A stretch of DNA of 64,000 nucleotides, from positions 31,930 through 95,929 of the forward strand of contig JAFRQT010000014.1 of the NCBI GenBank assembly GCA_017428485.1. The letters are read 5' to 3'. Position numbers and translations under genes: made by a program. A model generated the notes under the pieces. That model made no database searches. It saw only the letters and a program-made list of their open reading frames with translations, and was not told the origin of the DNA. Positions 20,118 to 29,062 of the stretch are shown here, one piece after another. Source of the stretch: Bacilli bacterium. GTDB lineage: Bacteria; Bacillota_I; Bacilli_A; RF39; UBA660. Numbering within the stretch: the stretch's first letter is position 1; each line of letters opens with the position of its first letter.

Positions 20118-20744
20118 ATAGAACCTATTATAGAAGAAAGCAAATAGAATTGATCCAACGGAATTACCCGCAACCATAACAAGTACATATAATAATGTTT
20201 TAAAACTCCATAGGGAACCTGCTGAGAAATAAAACATATTCGCAATACTATGTTCAAATCCACAAAGAATAAATACCATAACACATAGAAATATACCAAT
20301 ATATTTTCCTATCTCTCCACTTATCTTTTTATGATTATTTACTGCTATATACATAAGAATTCCGCAAAAGAATGCAAGGATAAATATACTTAATAAATTA
20401 TCATTTAATTTTAACATTCCTATCTTTTTAGCTGCTTGCCCAATTGATTTAAATCTAGTGAGAAGAATTAATTTACCAACAACAAATGTACCGATAAAAT
20501 TACCTAATAAAGTAAATAATAATTCAAATAAATATGTAGCTTTATTAATTAAAACATATCCTATTTTTCCAGTATATAAATTCATTCCATACATACATAT
20601 AGTTAATAATCCAAGTGCAAACAAGAATGATCCCATAACATGATTTTCTACACTTAAATACACGCATCCAGCAATGCCTATCATTATTCCGGCATAAATA
20701 CCTTTAATTAAATAATTTAAAAATTCTACTAATTTCTTCTTCAT
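20109..20744 (-). CDS. Formate/nitrite transporter family channel (FocA/NirC-like)
   Basis: 211 aa from the ATG at 20742-20744, which has GAAGGTG 6 nt upstream; the GTG three codons earlier is part of that site. There are about six membrane helices. The family signature CGFEHSIANMFYF lies before the last helices and GSILFAFFYNRFY ends the protein. Members form pentameric channels for formate, nitrite or hydrosulfide; which one is moved here cannot be read from the sequence. It follows a small two-helix membrane protein by 12 bp. Confidence 0.85.
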   Translation of the reverse strand: MKKKLVEFLNYLIKGIYAGIMIGIAGCVYLSVENHVMGSFLFALGLLTICMYGMNLYTGKIGYVLINKATYLFELLFTLLGNFIGTFVVGKLILLTRFKSIGQAAKKIGMLKLNDNLLSIFILAFFCGILMYIAVNNHKKISGEIGKYIGIFLCVMVFILCGFEHSIANMFYFSAGSLWSFKTLLYVLVMVAGNSVGSILFAFFYNRFYKN

Positions 20745-20756
20745 TAACTTCACCTT

Positions 20757-21179
20757 CTAACAACTTTCTACTAGTTTTAATTCACTTCTTTTTTTTGCAA
20801 GCCTAAATAAAATATAGAATGTTATAAATACAAATATTATAAATAAACTTACCGTTGATAATACTAATCCAGATAATACTCCTTTGTAATTATATAAATA
20901 GTTAGGTATATAGATTATTTTACCACCATTGGTTTTTAATGCACTTATTTGATTATTTTCATCTGCGTTTATATAAAACTTTTTCTTAATATCTATTGTT
21001 TTTGATATATCTCCACTTCTTGCAGATACAATAGTTATAATATCTTTATTACTACTAACAACATCATATTTTAAAACACTAACATTTGAAAACAATGATG
21101 AAATTAATAAAGTAACAATATACATACAGAAAATAATTACATCTATTTCAAATATCATATAGATTAACTTTTTCTTCAC
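20757..21179 (-). CDS. Small membrane protein with extracytoplasmic middle, unknown
   Basis: 140 aa. A first membrane helix (EIDVIIFCMYIVTLLISSLF) is followed by an exposed domain of about 60 residues (VSSNKDIITIVSARSGDISK, KKKFYINADENNQ). A second helix (LSGLVLSTVSLFIIFVFITF) precedes a basic tail. No family is recognised. It is the first gene of a unit with the FocA-like channel and could be an accessory subunit, but this rests on position alone. Confidence 0.6.
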   Translation of the reverse strand: MKKKLIYMIFEIDVIIFCMYIVTLLISSLFSNVSVLKYDVVSSNKDIITIVSARSGDISKTIDIKKKFYINADENNQISALKTNGGKIIYIPNYLYNYKGVLSGLVLSTVSLFIIFVFITFYILFRLAKKRSELKLVESC

Positions 21180-21204
21180 ATCATCACCATATTAATTATA
21201 CAAT

Positions 21205-21238
21205 AAAAATAATAAATTCCAAAGAAGAATTTATTATT
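21205..21238 (-). terminator. Terminator after the DacF-like gene
   Basis: A 12-bp perfect inverted repeat (AATAATAAATTC and complement) has a 7-nt loop and is followed on the minus strand by TTTTATTG. Confidence 0.8.
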
Positions 21239-22382
21239 TCCTTATATTACCAGTTATAATATCATTTAAATGATTTTTAAATATTTTAAAATAATTTGCT
21301 TTTTTAACTTCGCTGGTTAGTACTAAATTATATGTATATTGCTTATTATCATAATTAAGAATCAAATTACCAATTATTGTTCCCTTTCCTAGTGGTGCCT
21401 TTATATTATTATTTAGTTTTATTTCAGTATTATATTTAATATCTCTTGTATTTTTATCTACTATTATTTTTACATCTTTATCTAAAGTATAATAATAATT
21501 TACTTTTTCACTGTTATTTATTTTAATTGTTTCTTTAAATTCATCTTTTTTATATATTGCTTCACTTCCATACATAGAATATCCATATTCCATCATTCCA
21601 ATTGTATCAGAACTTCTATTGTCTTTAGTATCACTTTTCATAACAACACTAATTAATCTCATATTATTTTTATTCATAGTAGCTGTTAAACAATAACCTG
21701 CTTTATCTGTATAACCTGTTTTTAAACCATCTATTCCTTTATAAAACTTAATTAATTTGTTTGTGTTAACAAGCCAATGATTTTCTCCAGAAACATTTAT
21801 ATGTTCATCATATGTACTTGATATTTTAAGAGCATAATCATATTTTACAAGTTCACTTGCAATTAAGGCCATATCATATGCAGAACTATAGTGTCCATCT
21901 TCATCTAACCCATGAGGGTTTTTAAAATTAGTATTTTTGCATCCTAACTCTTCGCATCTTTTATTCATCATGTTAACAAAATTTTCTACTGTACCGCCAA
22001 TTTTCTCAGCAATAGCTACTGCAGCGTCGTTAGCAGATGCTATACCTATTCCTTTAATTAAATCTTCTATTTTAACTTTACTACCTGCTTCAATATATAT
22101 TTGAGTTCCTCCCATATCTTGTGCTCTTTTGGAAACAATAACATCTTCATCTAATTTAATATTACCTTTTTCTAGTGCTTCCATTGTAAGTAACATTGTC
22201 ATAATTTTAGTCATTGACGCTGGTGCCATTTTTTTATGAGATTCTTTTTCAAATATAATTTTATTTGTAGATGCTTCCATTAAAATTGCAGTTTCACTAT
22301 GCTTAGCAAGTCCCAATTCTTCGGAATAAATATTATTTATAAACATTAAAAATAATAAACAAAATAAAAAGATTTTTTTCAT
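21234..22382 (-). CDS. dacF: D-alanyl-D-alanine carboxypeptidase, S11/DacF type
   Basis: 382 aa from the ATG at 22380-22382 (TAGGTGATATGT upstream). It has a signal peptide and then the serine penicillin-binding-protein motifs: SxxK as MAPASMTKIMTML, SxN as IASANDAAVAIAEKI, and KTG as DGLKTGYTDKAGYC. A beta-rich C-terminal domain of about 100 residues (PBP5_C type) follows. It trims the terminal D-Ala from peptidoglycan pentapeptides. A second S11 gene is at 49484, where the SxN motif is altered. There is no clear C-terminal amphipathic anchor. Confidence 0.9.
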   Translation of the reverse strand: MKKIFLFCLLFLMFINNIYSEELGLAKHSETAILMEASTNKIIFEKESHKKMAPASMTKIMTMLLTMEALEKGNIKLDEDVIVSKRAQDMGGTQIYIEAGSKVKIEDLIKGIGIASANDAAVAIAEKIGGTVENFVNMMNKRCEELGCKNTNFKNPHGLDEDGHYSSAYDMALIASELVKYDYALKISSTYDEHINVSGENHWLVNTNKLIKFYKGIDGLKTGYTDKAGYCLTATMNKNNMRLISVVMKSDTKDNRSSDTIGMMEYGYSMYGSEAIYKKDEFKETIKINNSEKVNYYYTLDKDVKIIVDKNTRDIKYNTEIKLNNNIKAPLGKGTIIGNLILNYDNKQYTYNLVLTSEVKKANYFKIFKNHLNDIITGNIRK

Positions 22383-22430
22383 ACATATCACCTATTAAAT
22401 AATATGTATTTAAAAATCTTTTATAATCAA

Positions 22431-23210
22431 TTATTCTTTGTTAGTTAGTTTTTTTATAGCATTAGCGGCATTTCCAGCTTTAAAAGACTCTAGTACTTCT
22501 ACTGGTAAGCAGAAAATAATTGTATTAGATTGGTCGCTACTTACATCATTAATTGTTGATAATGTTCTTAAATGTAGAGCTCCAGGTGTCATTGACATTG
22601 TTTCAGCAGCTTTAGCTAAGTTTTTAGCAGCTTCAACTTCACCTTCTGCTTTAGTAAGTATAGCAGCTCTTTCACGTTCAGCTTCAGCGGCTTTGGCGAT
22701 AACTCTTTTCATTTCTTCAGGTAATGATACATCTTTTAATTCTACATTTTCTACTTTTATTCCCCAAGGATCAGTTGCTTCATCAATTATCTTACAAATT
22801 TCAGATGATATTTTATCTCTTTCTGCAAGTAGTTCATTTAATGATACACTACCTACAACATTTCTCATTGTAGTTTGTGCAAGTTGACTTACTGCATAAT
22901 AGAAATTTTCTACTTCTAAAATTGCTTTAGATGCATCAAATATTTTGTAATAAATAACTGCATTAATTCTTACTGATACATTATCTTTTGTAATAGCATC
23001 TTGTTCTGGAACATCTACTGCTTTTGTTCTAATATCAACTTTTTTATAACTTTGGAATATTGGTAAAACTAAATTCCAACCTGGTGACATTATTTTACTA
23101 AATTTACCTAATGTAAATTTAACACCTCTTTCATACTCATTAACTTGAACAACACTTCTAAGTAAAATGATTCCAATGAAAATAATTAATACTACTCCAA
23201 ATACGTCCAT
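22431..23210 (-). CDS. Slipin/stomatin-type SPFH protein
   Basis: 259 aa from the ATG at 23208-23210 (GAAAGGAG upstream; the longer frame has no ribosome site). The N-terminal membrane hairpin DVFGVVLIIFIGIILL is followed by an SPFH domain with slipin marks (RGVKFTLGKFSKIMSPGWNL, VRINAVIYYKIFDASKAI, MRNVVGSVSLNELLAERD). The end is LSTINDVSSDQSNTIIFCLP. Slipins scaffold membrane microdomains and often pair with an NfeD protease partner, which is not adjacent here. It is the second SPFH protein of the window after 7225. Confidence 0.9.
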   Translation of the reverse strand: MDVFGVVLIIFIGIILLRSVVQVNEYERGVKFTLGKFSKIMSPGWNLVLPIFQSYKKVDIRTKAVDVPEQDAITKDNVSVRINAVIYYKIFDASKAILEVENFYYAVSQLAQTTMRNVVGSVSLNELLAERDKISSEICKIIDEATDPWGIKVENVELKDVSLPEEMKRVIAKAAEAERERAAILTKAEGEVEAAKNLAKAAETMSMTPGALHLRTLSTINDVSSDQSNTIIFCLPVEVLESFKAGNAANAIKKLTNKE

Positions 23211-23241
23211 TTTATTACTCCTTTCATTAATATTATACAAT

Positions 23242-23272
23242 AAAAAAATAACTAATACTATAATTAGTCATT
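23242..23272 (-). terminator. Terminator after the 109-aa membrane protein
   Basis: ATAACTAAT faces ATTAGTCAT with one mismatch over a 6-nt loop, followed on the minus strand by seven T. Confidence 0.7.
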
Positions 23273-23593
23273 TTCTTTTGAACAATCTTTTATTATATTA
23301 TATTCATAGCTAAATAATCCTTTAGTTATTTCAATATTTTTTATACAATATTTTTCAATATTTTCATTTTCATCTAAATATTCATTTGTAATTAAATCAT
23401 TAATAGTTATTACATGCATTTTATTAAATTTTAATTCAATATTATTATCTTTAACATATTTTTTCGTTGATGTTTTAATATCTCTTTCTAATTTTAATAA
23501 TACTTTATCCATCTTATTAAAACCAATTATTAAAACAGTTGCAAATATTAGAAATACCACAAAGCCCCAAATCATCATTAATCTTTTATTCAT
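23264..23593 (-). CDS. Small membrane-anchored protein, pilin-like partner of 23586
   Basis: 109 aa from the ATG at 23591-23593, which has AGCAGGTT upstream. It has one N-terminal membrane helix (MIWGFVVFLIFATVLIIGF) and an exposed domain that starts with a helix (LERDIKTSTKKYVKDNN). Two Cys (KYCIKNI, IIKDCSK) near the end may form a disulfide. It overlaps the stop of the previous gene by 8 bp. The build (basic start, helix, extended amphipathic helix, disulfide loop) resembles minor pseudopilins, but the cleavage motif is not typical. Function is unknown. Confidence 0.6.
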   Translation of the reverse strand: MNKRLMMIWGFVVFLIFATVLIIGFNKMDKVLLKLERDIKTSTKKYVKDNNIELKFNKMHVITINDLITNEYLDENENIEKYCIKNIEITKGLFSYEYNIIKDCSKEND

Positions 23594-23993
23594 AATCATA
23601 ACCTGCTGTTTTATATCTTGGACAATTAATATAAGTATTAAATGAAGGCTCATTTTGATAATTTATAAATACCCTTGTATATCCAGAACAAACATTACCA
23701 TTTTCATCTAACATATTTGACATATATCCATTTAATAACAAAGTAGATGATTTAATAATAATTGTGTCACTTACATTATTTTCATAATTATTTTGGTAAT
23801 ATCTTTTAGCTGCTTCATTCATATTATTTTCAAGTTCAGAATAAGAATAAGTTTTTTCTCCATCTAATAAACCAGGTCCTCCAAACAAACCCAATTTATT
23901 TAAACCAATTGTTGCAATTAAAAGACAGAATAAAAATAAAACTATAAATAAAAGTTCAACTCTAAGTCCCCAACCATTCTTATTAAGTTTCAT
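23586..23993 (-). CDS. Small membrane-anchored protein, pilin-like, unknown
   Basis: 135 aa from the ATG at 23991-23993 with GTAGGTGATATT upstream. The N-terminus NKNGWGLRVELLFIVLFLF recalls the type IV prepilin pattern (basic leader, Gly, aromatic, then VELL) but the Glu falls at position +6 from the first Gly, not +5. An amphipathic helix follows (YSELENNMNEAAKRYYQNNY) and two Cys lie in NVCSGYTRVF and YINCPRY. It overlaps its neighbour at 23264 by 8 bp and probably acts with it. No prepilin peptidase or assembly ATPase is in the window. Confidence 0.6.
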   Translation of the reverse strand: MKLNKNGWGLRVELLFIVLFLFCLLIATIGLNKLGLFGGPGLLDGEKTYSYSELENNMNEAAKRYYQNNYENNVSDTIIIKSSTLLLNGYMSNMLDENGNVCSGYTRVFINYQNEPSFNTYINCPRYKTAGYDYE

Positions 23994-24037
23994 AATATCA
24001 CCTACACCCATATTATATATTATTTAATATTATTTTT

Positions 24038-24334
24038 CTATAATAATTCTTCTATTTTATCTTTTACTTTTTCATCATTTATTTCTTCTAAACAAGTCAA
24101 TATCATACATTTTCTACTTTCAATATGCATTGTGTCTTCATATTTTAACAAATTTTTATTTATTTTATTTAAATATTTAGATGTATAAGCCTTACTAACT
24201 TTATATAAATCAGCTATCTCATTTAATGAATAATCTTCAAAATAATAATATTCAAAATAACTCTTTTCTTTTTCAGTTAAAAGACCTTTATATATTTCAT
24301 ATAATTTAATTATATATTCTCTATCTATATTCAT
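24038..24334 (-). CDS. ylxM: YlxM/p13-like HTH protein of the SRP operon
   Basis: 98 aa with a winged HTH of sigma region-4 type (YSLNEIADLYKVSKAYTSKY) behind LTEKEKSYFEYYYFEDYS, the UPF0122 hallmark. In Bacillota ylxM lies between ftsY and ffh; here it directly follows ftsY (1-nt overlap) and ffh is missing. The protein has been shown to assist the signal recognition particle in streptococci. The identification rests on both the sequence and the neighbourhood. Confidence 0.85.
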   Translation of the reverse strand: MNIDREYIIKLYEIYKGLLTEKEKSYFEYYYFEDYSLNEIADLYKVSKAYTSKYLNKINKNLLKYEDTMHIESRKCMILTCLEEINDEKVKDKIEELL

Positions 24335-25362
24335 TAGAACTCCTTAAATAAACCATATATATATTTTTCAATATCAAATGTAATTAAGTCATCTTCCTTT
24401 TCTCCAAGACCTACAAACTTAACTGGAATATTAACTAACTCTTTGATGGCTAATACTATTCCACCTTTAGCAGTACCATCTAGTTTAGTTAAGACTATTC
24501 CGGTAATATTAGTTATTTCCTTGAAACTTTTAGCTTGTACAACTCCATTTTGTCCAGTAGTAGCATCAATTACAAGTAATGTTTCAACTGGATTACCAGG
24601 AAGAATATCATTTATTACTCTATTCATTTTATCAAGTTCATTCATTAAATTAACTTTATTTTGAAGACGGCCTGCAGTATCAACTAATACTACATCATAT
24701 TTTTCATCACGTGCTTTTTTAAGTCCATCATATATTACTGCAGAGGGGTCTGTTCTATCATCTCCATAAAATGATACTTTTATTCTATCAGCCCATTCTT
24801 TTAATTGGTTAACTGCTCCAGCTCTAAAAGTATCACCTGCGATTAACATAACTTTCTTATTTTCTTTTTTAAATCTATTTGCTATTTTAGCAATACTTGT
24901 AGTTTTACCAACACCATTTACTCCAACAAATAAAATTACATTAGTTTCCCCATTTTTAATATTTAATTTTGAAGATAATATATCATCTCCAACATATATC
25001 ATAAATAATTCATCAACAATTACTTCTTTTAAGTATTCAAAATCAGTTATGTTTTCACTTTTAACACGTTTTTTTAATCTATCTACAAAATCCATAACGG
25101 TATTAACACCAACATCAGCTGTTATTAATATTTCTTCAAGTTCATCATAAAAATCATCACTTATTTTAGTATATTTGATACCTAAAACAGATAACTTATT
25201 TACAAAGTTATCTCTTGACTTAGATAAACCATCTACGTATTTAGTTGTGTCTTCTATTTCCTCTTTTTCTTCTTCAGTAATTATTTCTTTTTCTTCTACT
25301 ACTTTTTCTTTTACTTCTTCTTGTTTACTAAAAATACTTTTAATCTTACTAAATAGTCCCAT
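24334..25362 (-). CDS. ftsY: Signal recognition particle receptor FtsY
   Basis: 342 aa from the ATG at 25360-25362 (GAGGTG upstream). A short acidic A-domain (EEKEIITEEEKEEIEDTTKY) precedes the NG domain. GTPase motifs are GVNGVGKTTSIAKIA (G1), DTAGRLQNKVNLM (G3) and TKLDGTAKGG (G4). It docks SRP-ribosome complexes at the membrane. It is followed by ylxM and preceded by a MazG-like gene 5 bp upstream. Confidence 0.97.
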   Translation of the reverse strand: MGLFSKIKSIFSKQEEVKEKVVEEKEIITEEEKEEIEDTTKYVDGLSKSRDNFVNKLSVLGIKYTKISDDFYDELEEILITADVGVNTVMDFVDRLKKRVKSENITDFEYLKEVIVDELFMIYVGDDILSSKLNIKNGETNVILFVGVNGVGKTTSIAKIANRFKKENKKVMLIAGDTFRAGAVNQLKEWADRIKVSFYGDDRTDPSAVIYDGLKKARDEKYDVVLVDTAGRLQNKVNLMNELDKMNRVINDILPGNPVETLLVIDATTGQNGVVQAKSFKEITNITGIVLTKLDGTAKGGIVLAIKELVNIPVKFVGLGEKEDDLITFDIEKYIYGLFKEF

Positions 25363-25367
25363 AATTA

Positions 25368-25697
25368 TCACCTCTTATCAATTGTACGTTCTAGAAAAAT
25401 TTTTTTATCAAAAGAACCTCTTTTAAGTTTCTTTTGCTGTGCAATATCTATTACTTCATCTATTGATGAACCTTCTAATTTAGCTAAACATTTTATTACT
25501 TCTAACATATCAGCGAGCTCTTCTAATCTGTCTTTTCCACTAGAAGATAATACCTCATTTAACTCTTCATTTAATTTTTTCTCTAGTTCAATTTTATATT
25601 CTTCATCTGTTAATATTCTTGTAATAGCAATTTCTCCATTACTCTCTATTTTATTTGGAATATTATCTCTAACTAATTTGTTAAATGTTTGCTCCAT
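25368..25697 (-). CDS. MazG-like nucleoside triphosphate pyrophosphohydrolase (COG4997 type)
   Basis: 109 aa. It opens with TFNKLVRDNIPNKIESNGE, the start motif of the COG4997 phosphoribosyl-ATP-pyrophosphohydrolase-like group. The metal-binding EELNEVLSSSGKDRLEELAD (ExxE then ExxD) follows in the helical bundle. The expected role is hydrolysis of non-standard NTPs to NMP and PPi (house-cleaning); histidine synthesis is unlikely without other his genes. It overlaps the methyltransferase gene upstream by 17 bp. Confidence 0.85.
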   Translation of the reverse strand: MEQTFNKLVRDNIPNKIESNGEIAITRILTDEEYKIELEKKLNEELNEVLSSSGKDRLEELADMLEVIKCLAKLEGSSIDEVIDIAQQKKLKRGSFDKKIFLERTIDKR

Positions 25698-26283
25698 CTT
25701 TTTTCCTCTCTAAAATGAAATTACCCCATATTCTTTCTTCATTTTTATTAATTACAGATTCACTAGCAGAATAATCTTTTATTATTAATCCACAATTATT
25801 TACCATCCCCATAAATTCTTCTTTAGTTACATATGCATAGTATCTTCCTTGATTATCTATTTCTTCACCAGTTCCAAGCTTTAAGCAAATATAAATAACT
25901 CCATCTTTCTTTAATGCATTTCTAATTTTGTTTAAAATGTCTAACAATTTGCCATTTTCAACATGAACTAGTGATGCACATGCCCATATACCATCATAGA
26001 ATTCTTCTTCACTTAATGCACTAAAATCTGCACATTTTACATCTAATCCTGTATGTTTAGAAGCTAATTTACAAAGTTCCTTTGATCCATCTACAGCGGT
26101 AACATCATATCCTAAATTTTTAAAATATAAACTATCTCTACCACTACCACAACCCAAATCTAATATTCTTCCTGTTTCTTTCATATATTGTAAGAAGAAA
26201 TCATATTGTGCTTTCATATTTGCATGAACAGTTTTATTAAAATATTCATAAGCATTTTCATTATAATAATCAATTGTGGACAT
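25681..26283 (-). CDS. Class I SAM-dependent methyltransferase
   Basis: 200 aa. Motif I is GRILDLGCGSGRDSLYFKN, then DVTAVDGSKELCKLAS. The middle IWACASLVHVENGKLLDILN takes the place of motif IV. It resembles the small-molecule methyltransferases near TehB and UbiE, but the substrate cannot be told. It overlaps the MazG-like gene by 17 bp, so the pair is translated together. The start is just 100 bp from the divergent RNase J promoter. Confidence 0.8.
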   Translation of the reverse strand: MSTIDYYNENAYEYFNKTVHANMKAQYDFFLQYMKETGRILDLGCGSGRDSLYFKNLGYDVTAVDGSKELCKLASKHTGLDVKCADFSALSEEEFYDGIWACASLVHVENGKLLDILNKIRNALKKDGVIYICLKLGTGEEIDNQGRYYAYVTKEEFMGMVNNCGLIIKDYSASESVINKNEERIWGNFILERKKDGANI

Positions 26284-26325
26284 AATATTCCCCCTTACTC
26301 ATAATTATAATATAAATATCATTTT

Positions 26326-26354
26326 TTGACAAACATTAAACACTATGATATAAT
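26326..26354 (+). promoter_or_regulatory. Consensus SigA promoter of the RNase J gene
   Basis: TTGACA (26326-26331), 17 bp, TATAAT (26349-26354). Both hexamers are perfect, and it lies 42 bp upstream of the RNase J ATG. Confidence 0.9.
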
Positions 26355-26395
26355 CTTTATTACTGAATTAACTTTTTTTGAAAGGAAATGATAAA

Positions 26396-28072
26396 ATGAA
26401 CAGTAAAAATGGAGAGACTTTAGTCTGTGCCTTAGGCGGGCTTGGAGAAGTCGGAAAAAATATGTATGTTGTTACTCATGAAGATGAGCTTTTTATAATA
26501 GATTGTGGAGTTATGTTTCCAGAAGAAAGCCTAATGGGAATTGATTATGTTTTAGCAGACTATTCACATTTAAAGAATATTCAAAATAAGATAAAAGGAT
26601 TAATAATTACTCACGGGCATGAGGATCATATTGGAGGTATACCTTTTCTTCTTCAAAATATAAATATACCTGTTATTTATACACCTAATATTGCAGGTAA
26701 ACTTATTAAGAATAAATTAGAAGAAAGAAATATACCTTGTCCTAAAATGGTAACAATTAATGAGGAACTAAATATTAAAACAAAATACTTTAATATAGAA
26801 TTCTTTACAACAACACACTCTATTCCAGATTCTTTTGGAATGGCTATTAAAACTCCAAATGGAACTATTGTTGAAACAGGAGATTTTAAATTTGATTTAA
26901 CTCCAATTGGACCTGTTGCGAATATAGGAAAAATGGCAACCATTGGGAATGAAGGTGTTACTTTACTTCTTAGCGATTCAACAAATGCTCTTGTTCCTGG
27001 ATTTTCAGCATCAGAATCAGTTGTTGATGAAGCACTGGCAGAAATATTTGCAGAAAATCCTCATTCACGTATTATTTTAGCAACTTTCGCAAGTAATATT
27101 TATAGACTTACTCATATAGTTGAGACTTGTAAAGAAAATAATAGAAAAATTGTAGTATTTGGAAGAAGCATGAATACAAGTATAGAAATAGCTCAAGATT
27201 GTGGATATATAAAAGATAAAGACATATTTATATCAAGTGAAGAAGCAAATAGAATGAATCCCGCTAATGTATGTTTACTTTGTACTGGAAGTCAAGGTGA
27301 ACCATTAGCAGCACTATCTCGTATCGCAAATGGAAATGATAAAAATATTACATTAATGAAAGATGATACTGTAATATTCTCATCTTCACCTATTCCTGGC
27401 AATGCTCTTTCAATTAATAGAATTATTAATAAACTATATTTAAAGGGAGCAAAAGTTTATACGAATGCTAGTGAATATGATGTTCATACAAGTGGACATG
27501 CTAAACAAGATGAATTAAAACTATTATTTAGATTAATTAAACCTAAATACTTTATGCCAATGCATGGTGAATATAGAATGCTAGCAGCTCATGCTCATTT
27601 AGCGACACTTTGTGATGTTAAAGAAGAAAATACATTTATTTGTAAAAATGGTGATATTATTGCTCTTAAAGATGGTGAAGTTTACAGAAAAGGAAGTATA
27701 TTAATTAATGATATATATGTAGATGGTTCTCGTATTGGAGATGTTGGAGTATCAATTATTAAAGATAGAAAAATAATGTCTACGGATGGTGTACTTGTTG
27801 TAATATTAAATATTGATTTAAAGAATAAACAAATGTTACTTCCACCTAATATAACAACAAGAGGATTTGTAGTAGTTAATGATAATCAAGAATTACTTAA
27901 AAAGATTCAAGATAAAACAAATATAATTGTATTAAATGAACTTGAAAAAGATAATTTTAGTTTAACTGATTTAAAAAATAGAATTATTTTAGAAATTAAT
28001 TCATATATTATTGAACTTACTGGTAGAAGACCAATAATAATACCAATGATTTTGAGTAAGAAAACAAATTAA
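26396..28072 (+). CDS. rnj: Ribonuclease J
   Basis: 558 aa from the ATG at 26396 with AAAGGA upstream; an in-frame TTG at 26378 is part of the leader. The metallo-beta-lactamase motif is THGHEDHIGGIPFL, then ETGDFKFDLTP, SDSTNALVPGFS, the beta-CASP motifs (LATFASNIYR) and the late His in MPMHGEYRMLAAHA. A C-terminal domain follows. It has 5'-3' exo- and endonuclease activity in mRNA decay and rRNA maturation. Only one copy is seen here, so whether it is the J1 or J2 paralogue cannot be said. It is a single-gene unit. Confidence 0.96.
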   Translation: MNSKNGETLVCALGGLGEVGKNMYVVTHEDELFIIDCGVMFPEESLMGIDYVLADYSHLKNIQNKIKGLIITHGHEDHIGGIPFLLQNINIPVIYTPNIAGKLIKNKLEERNIPCPKMVTINEELNIKTKYFNIEFFTTTHSIPDSFGMAIKTPNGTIVETGDFKFDLTPIGPVANIGKMATIGNEGVTLLLSDSTNALVPGFSASESVVDEALAEIFAENPHSRIILATFASNIYRLTHIVETCKENNRKIVVFGRSMNTSIEIAQDCGYIKDKDIFISSEEANRMNPANVCLLCTGSQGEPLAALSRIANGNDKNITLMKDDTVIFSSSPIPGNALSINRIINKLYLKGAKVYTNASEYDVHTSGHAKQDELKLLFRLIKPKYFMPMHGEYRMLAAHAHLATLCDVKEENTFICKNGDIIALKDGEVYRKGSILINDIYVDGSRIGDVGVSIIKDRKIMSTDGVLVVILNIDLKNKQMLLPPNITTRGFVVVNDNQELLKKIQDKTNIIVLNELEKDNFSLTDLKNRIILEINSYIIELTGRRPIIIPMILSKKTN

Positions 28073-28093
28073 AAAGGATTTAATCCTTTTTTA
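28071..28093. terminator. Bidirectional terminator after RNase J
   Basis: AAAAAGGATT/AATCCTTTTT with a 1-nt centre and T-runs on both strands. It separates RNase J from the convergent sensor gene. Confidence 0.85.
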
Positions 28094-29062
28094 TTTTTCA
28101 AATTCAACAAACACATGATATTCTTTACCAAAAATAAAACCACCTTCTGTATGATCAACTATTTCAGTAAATCCTTTAATTAATCTATATTTTCCTTTTG
28201 GAAGAGATGATATTAAATTATAGGTACGTTCATTTTCTTCAAACGGAGTTAAAATATAGCCTATTGCAATAACGTTCATTTGAATATTAACATCATGCCA
28301 CTTACCATCTACATATTCTTGCAAGTTATAACCTTCTCCATATAAGAATTCTTTATCAGATATATTTTTAATTAATAGTTTTAAAACATTCCCATTAATA
28401 TTTTTTATTTCAAACTTTATGGGATCATTATAATAACCAAGTTTTTTTAATAGTTCATTAAATTTAGAAGATGATTCTCCATAATACTTTATATTACCAT
28501 AAAGTTCATTAATATTACTTAAAGTAACTTCGGCTTTATTTGTTTGAGTTTTCCACTCTATTTTTTCAATTTTATCTATAAGGGCAAGTATTATACTAGA
28601 TTTTTCATGTAGTATATCATTTTTGTTTACAATATTTCCCCAACCTTCTACTTCATAGTAATCGATTAATAATGTTTTATTTTTAATCTCATATTTATAC
28701 TTTCCATATAAATCCAATTCTAGAACATGTAATAAATCACTTGCAGAATTTTTGTAACTAAACAAATAAGATGATTCATAAGTGTCTTTTAAATCATTTA
28801 CATTTGTATCATTTATACAAGTATCATCTATTTTCATACTATAAAAACCGAAATGAATAGACTCATCACCACTCAATGTATTACATTTTATTATTTTATA
28901 AAGTGGACCAAAATATTCCTTAGTTCCCCCGTCAAAATATTTAAGAGTTTTAAATATAAAAATTGGTTCTTTATTTTTTTTAACTCTATAAGAATCTATT
29001 AAACACATAGATATAAATATAATCAAAACTATACTTATAATTAATATTATTTTCTTTTTCAT
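28091..29062 (-). CDS. Membrane-anchored protein with C-terminal Ig-like (Big_14-type) domain
   Basis: 323 aa from the ATG at 29060-29062, set by AAGGGG at the right distance. One N-terminal helix (IILIISIVLIIFISMCLI) anchors an extracytoplasmic part. The last 90 residues (YGEGYNLQEYVDGKWHDV, IGYILTPFEENE, LPKGKYRLIKGF and HVFVEFEK) match the Ig-like fold that also ends the protein at 61339. It is the last gene of the ECF sigma cluster and overlaps the stop of the 104-aa gene (ATGA). Likely an envelope sensor or effector; this is inference from context. Confidence 0.7.
   Translation of the reverse strand: MKKKIILIISIVLIIFISMCLIDSYRVKKNKEPIFIFKTLKYFDGGTKEYFGPLYKIIKCNTLSGDESIHFGFYSMKIDDTCINDTNVNDLKDTYESSYLFSYKNSASDLLHVLELDLYGKYKYEIKNKTLLIDYYEVEGWGNIVNKNDILHEKSSIILALIDKIEKIEWKTQTNKAEVTLSNINELYGNIKYYGESSSKFNELLKKLGYYNDPIKFEIKNINGNVLKLLIKNISDKEFLYGEGYNLQEYVDGKWHDVNIQMNVIAIGYILTPFEENERTYNLISSLPKGKYRLIKGFTEIVDHTEGGFIFGKEYHVFVEFEK

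Noticed and set aside
25368..25697. HisE (histidine pathway) for the MazG-like gene
   Set aside because: The N-terminal KLVRDNIP motif belongs to the COG4997 group, and no his genes are near.
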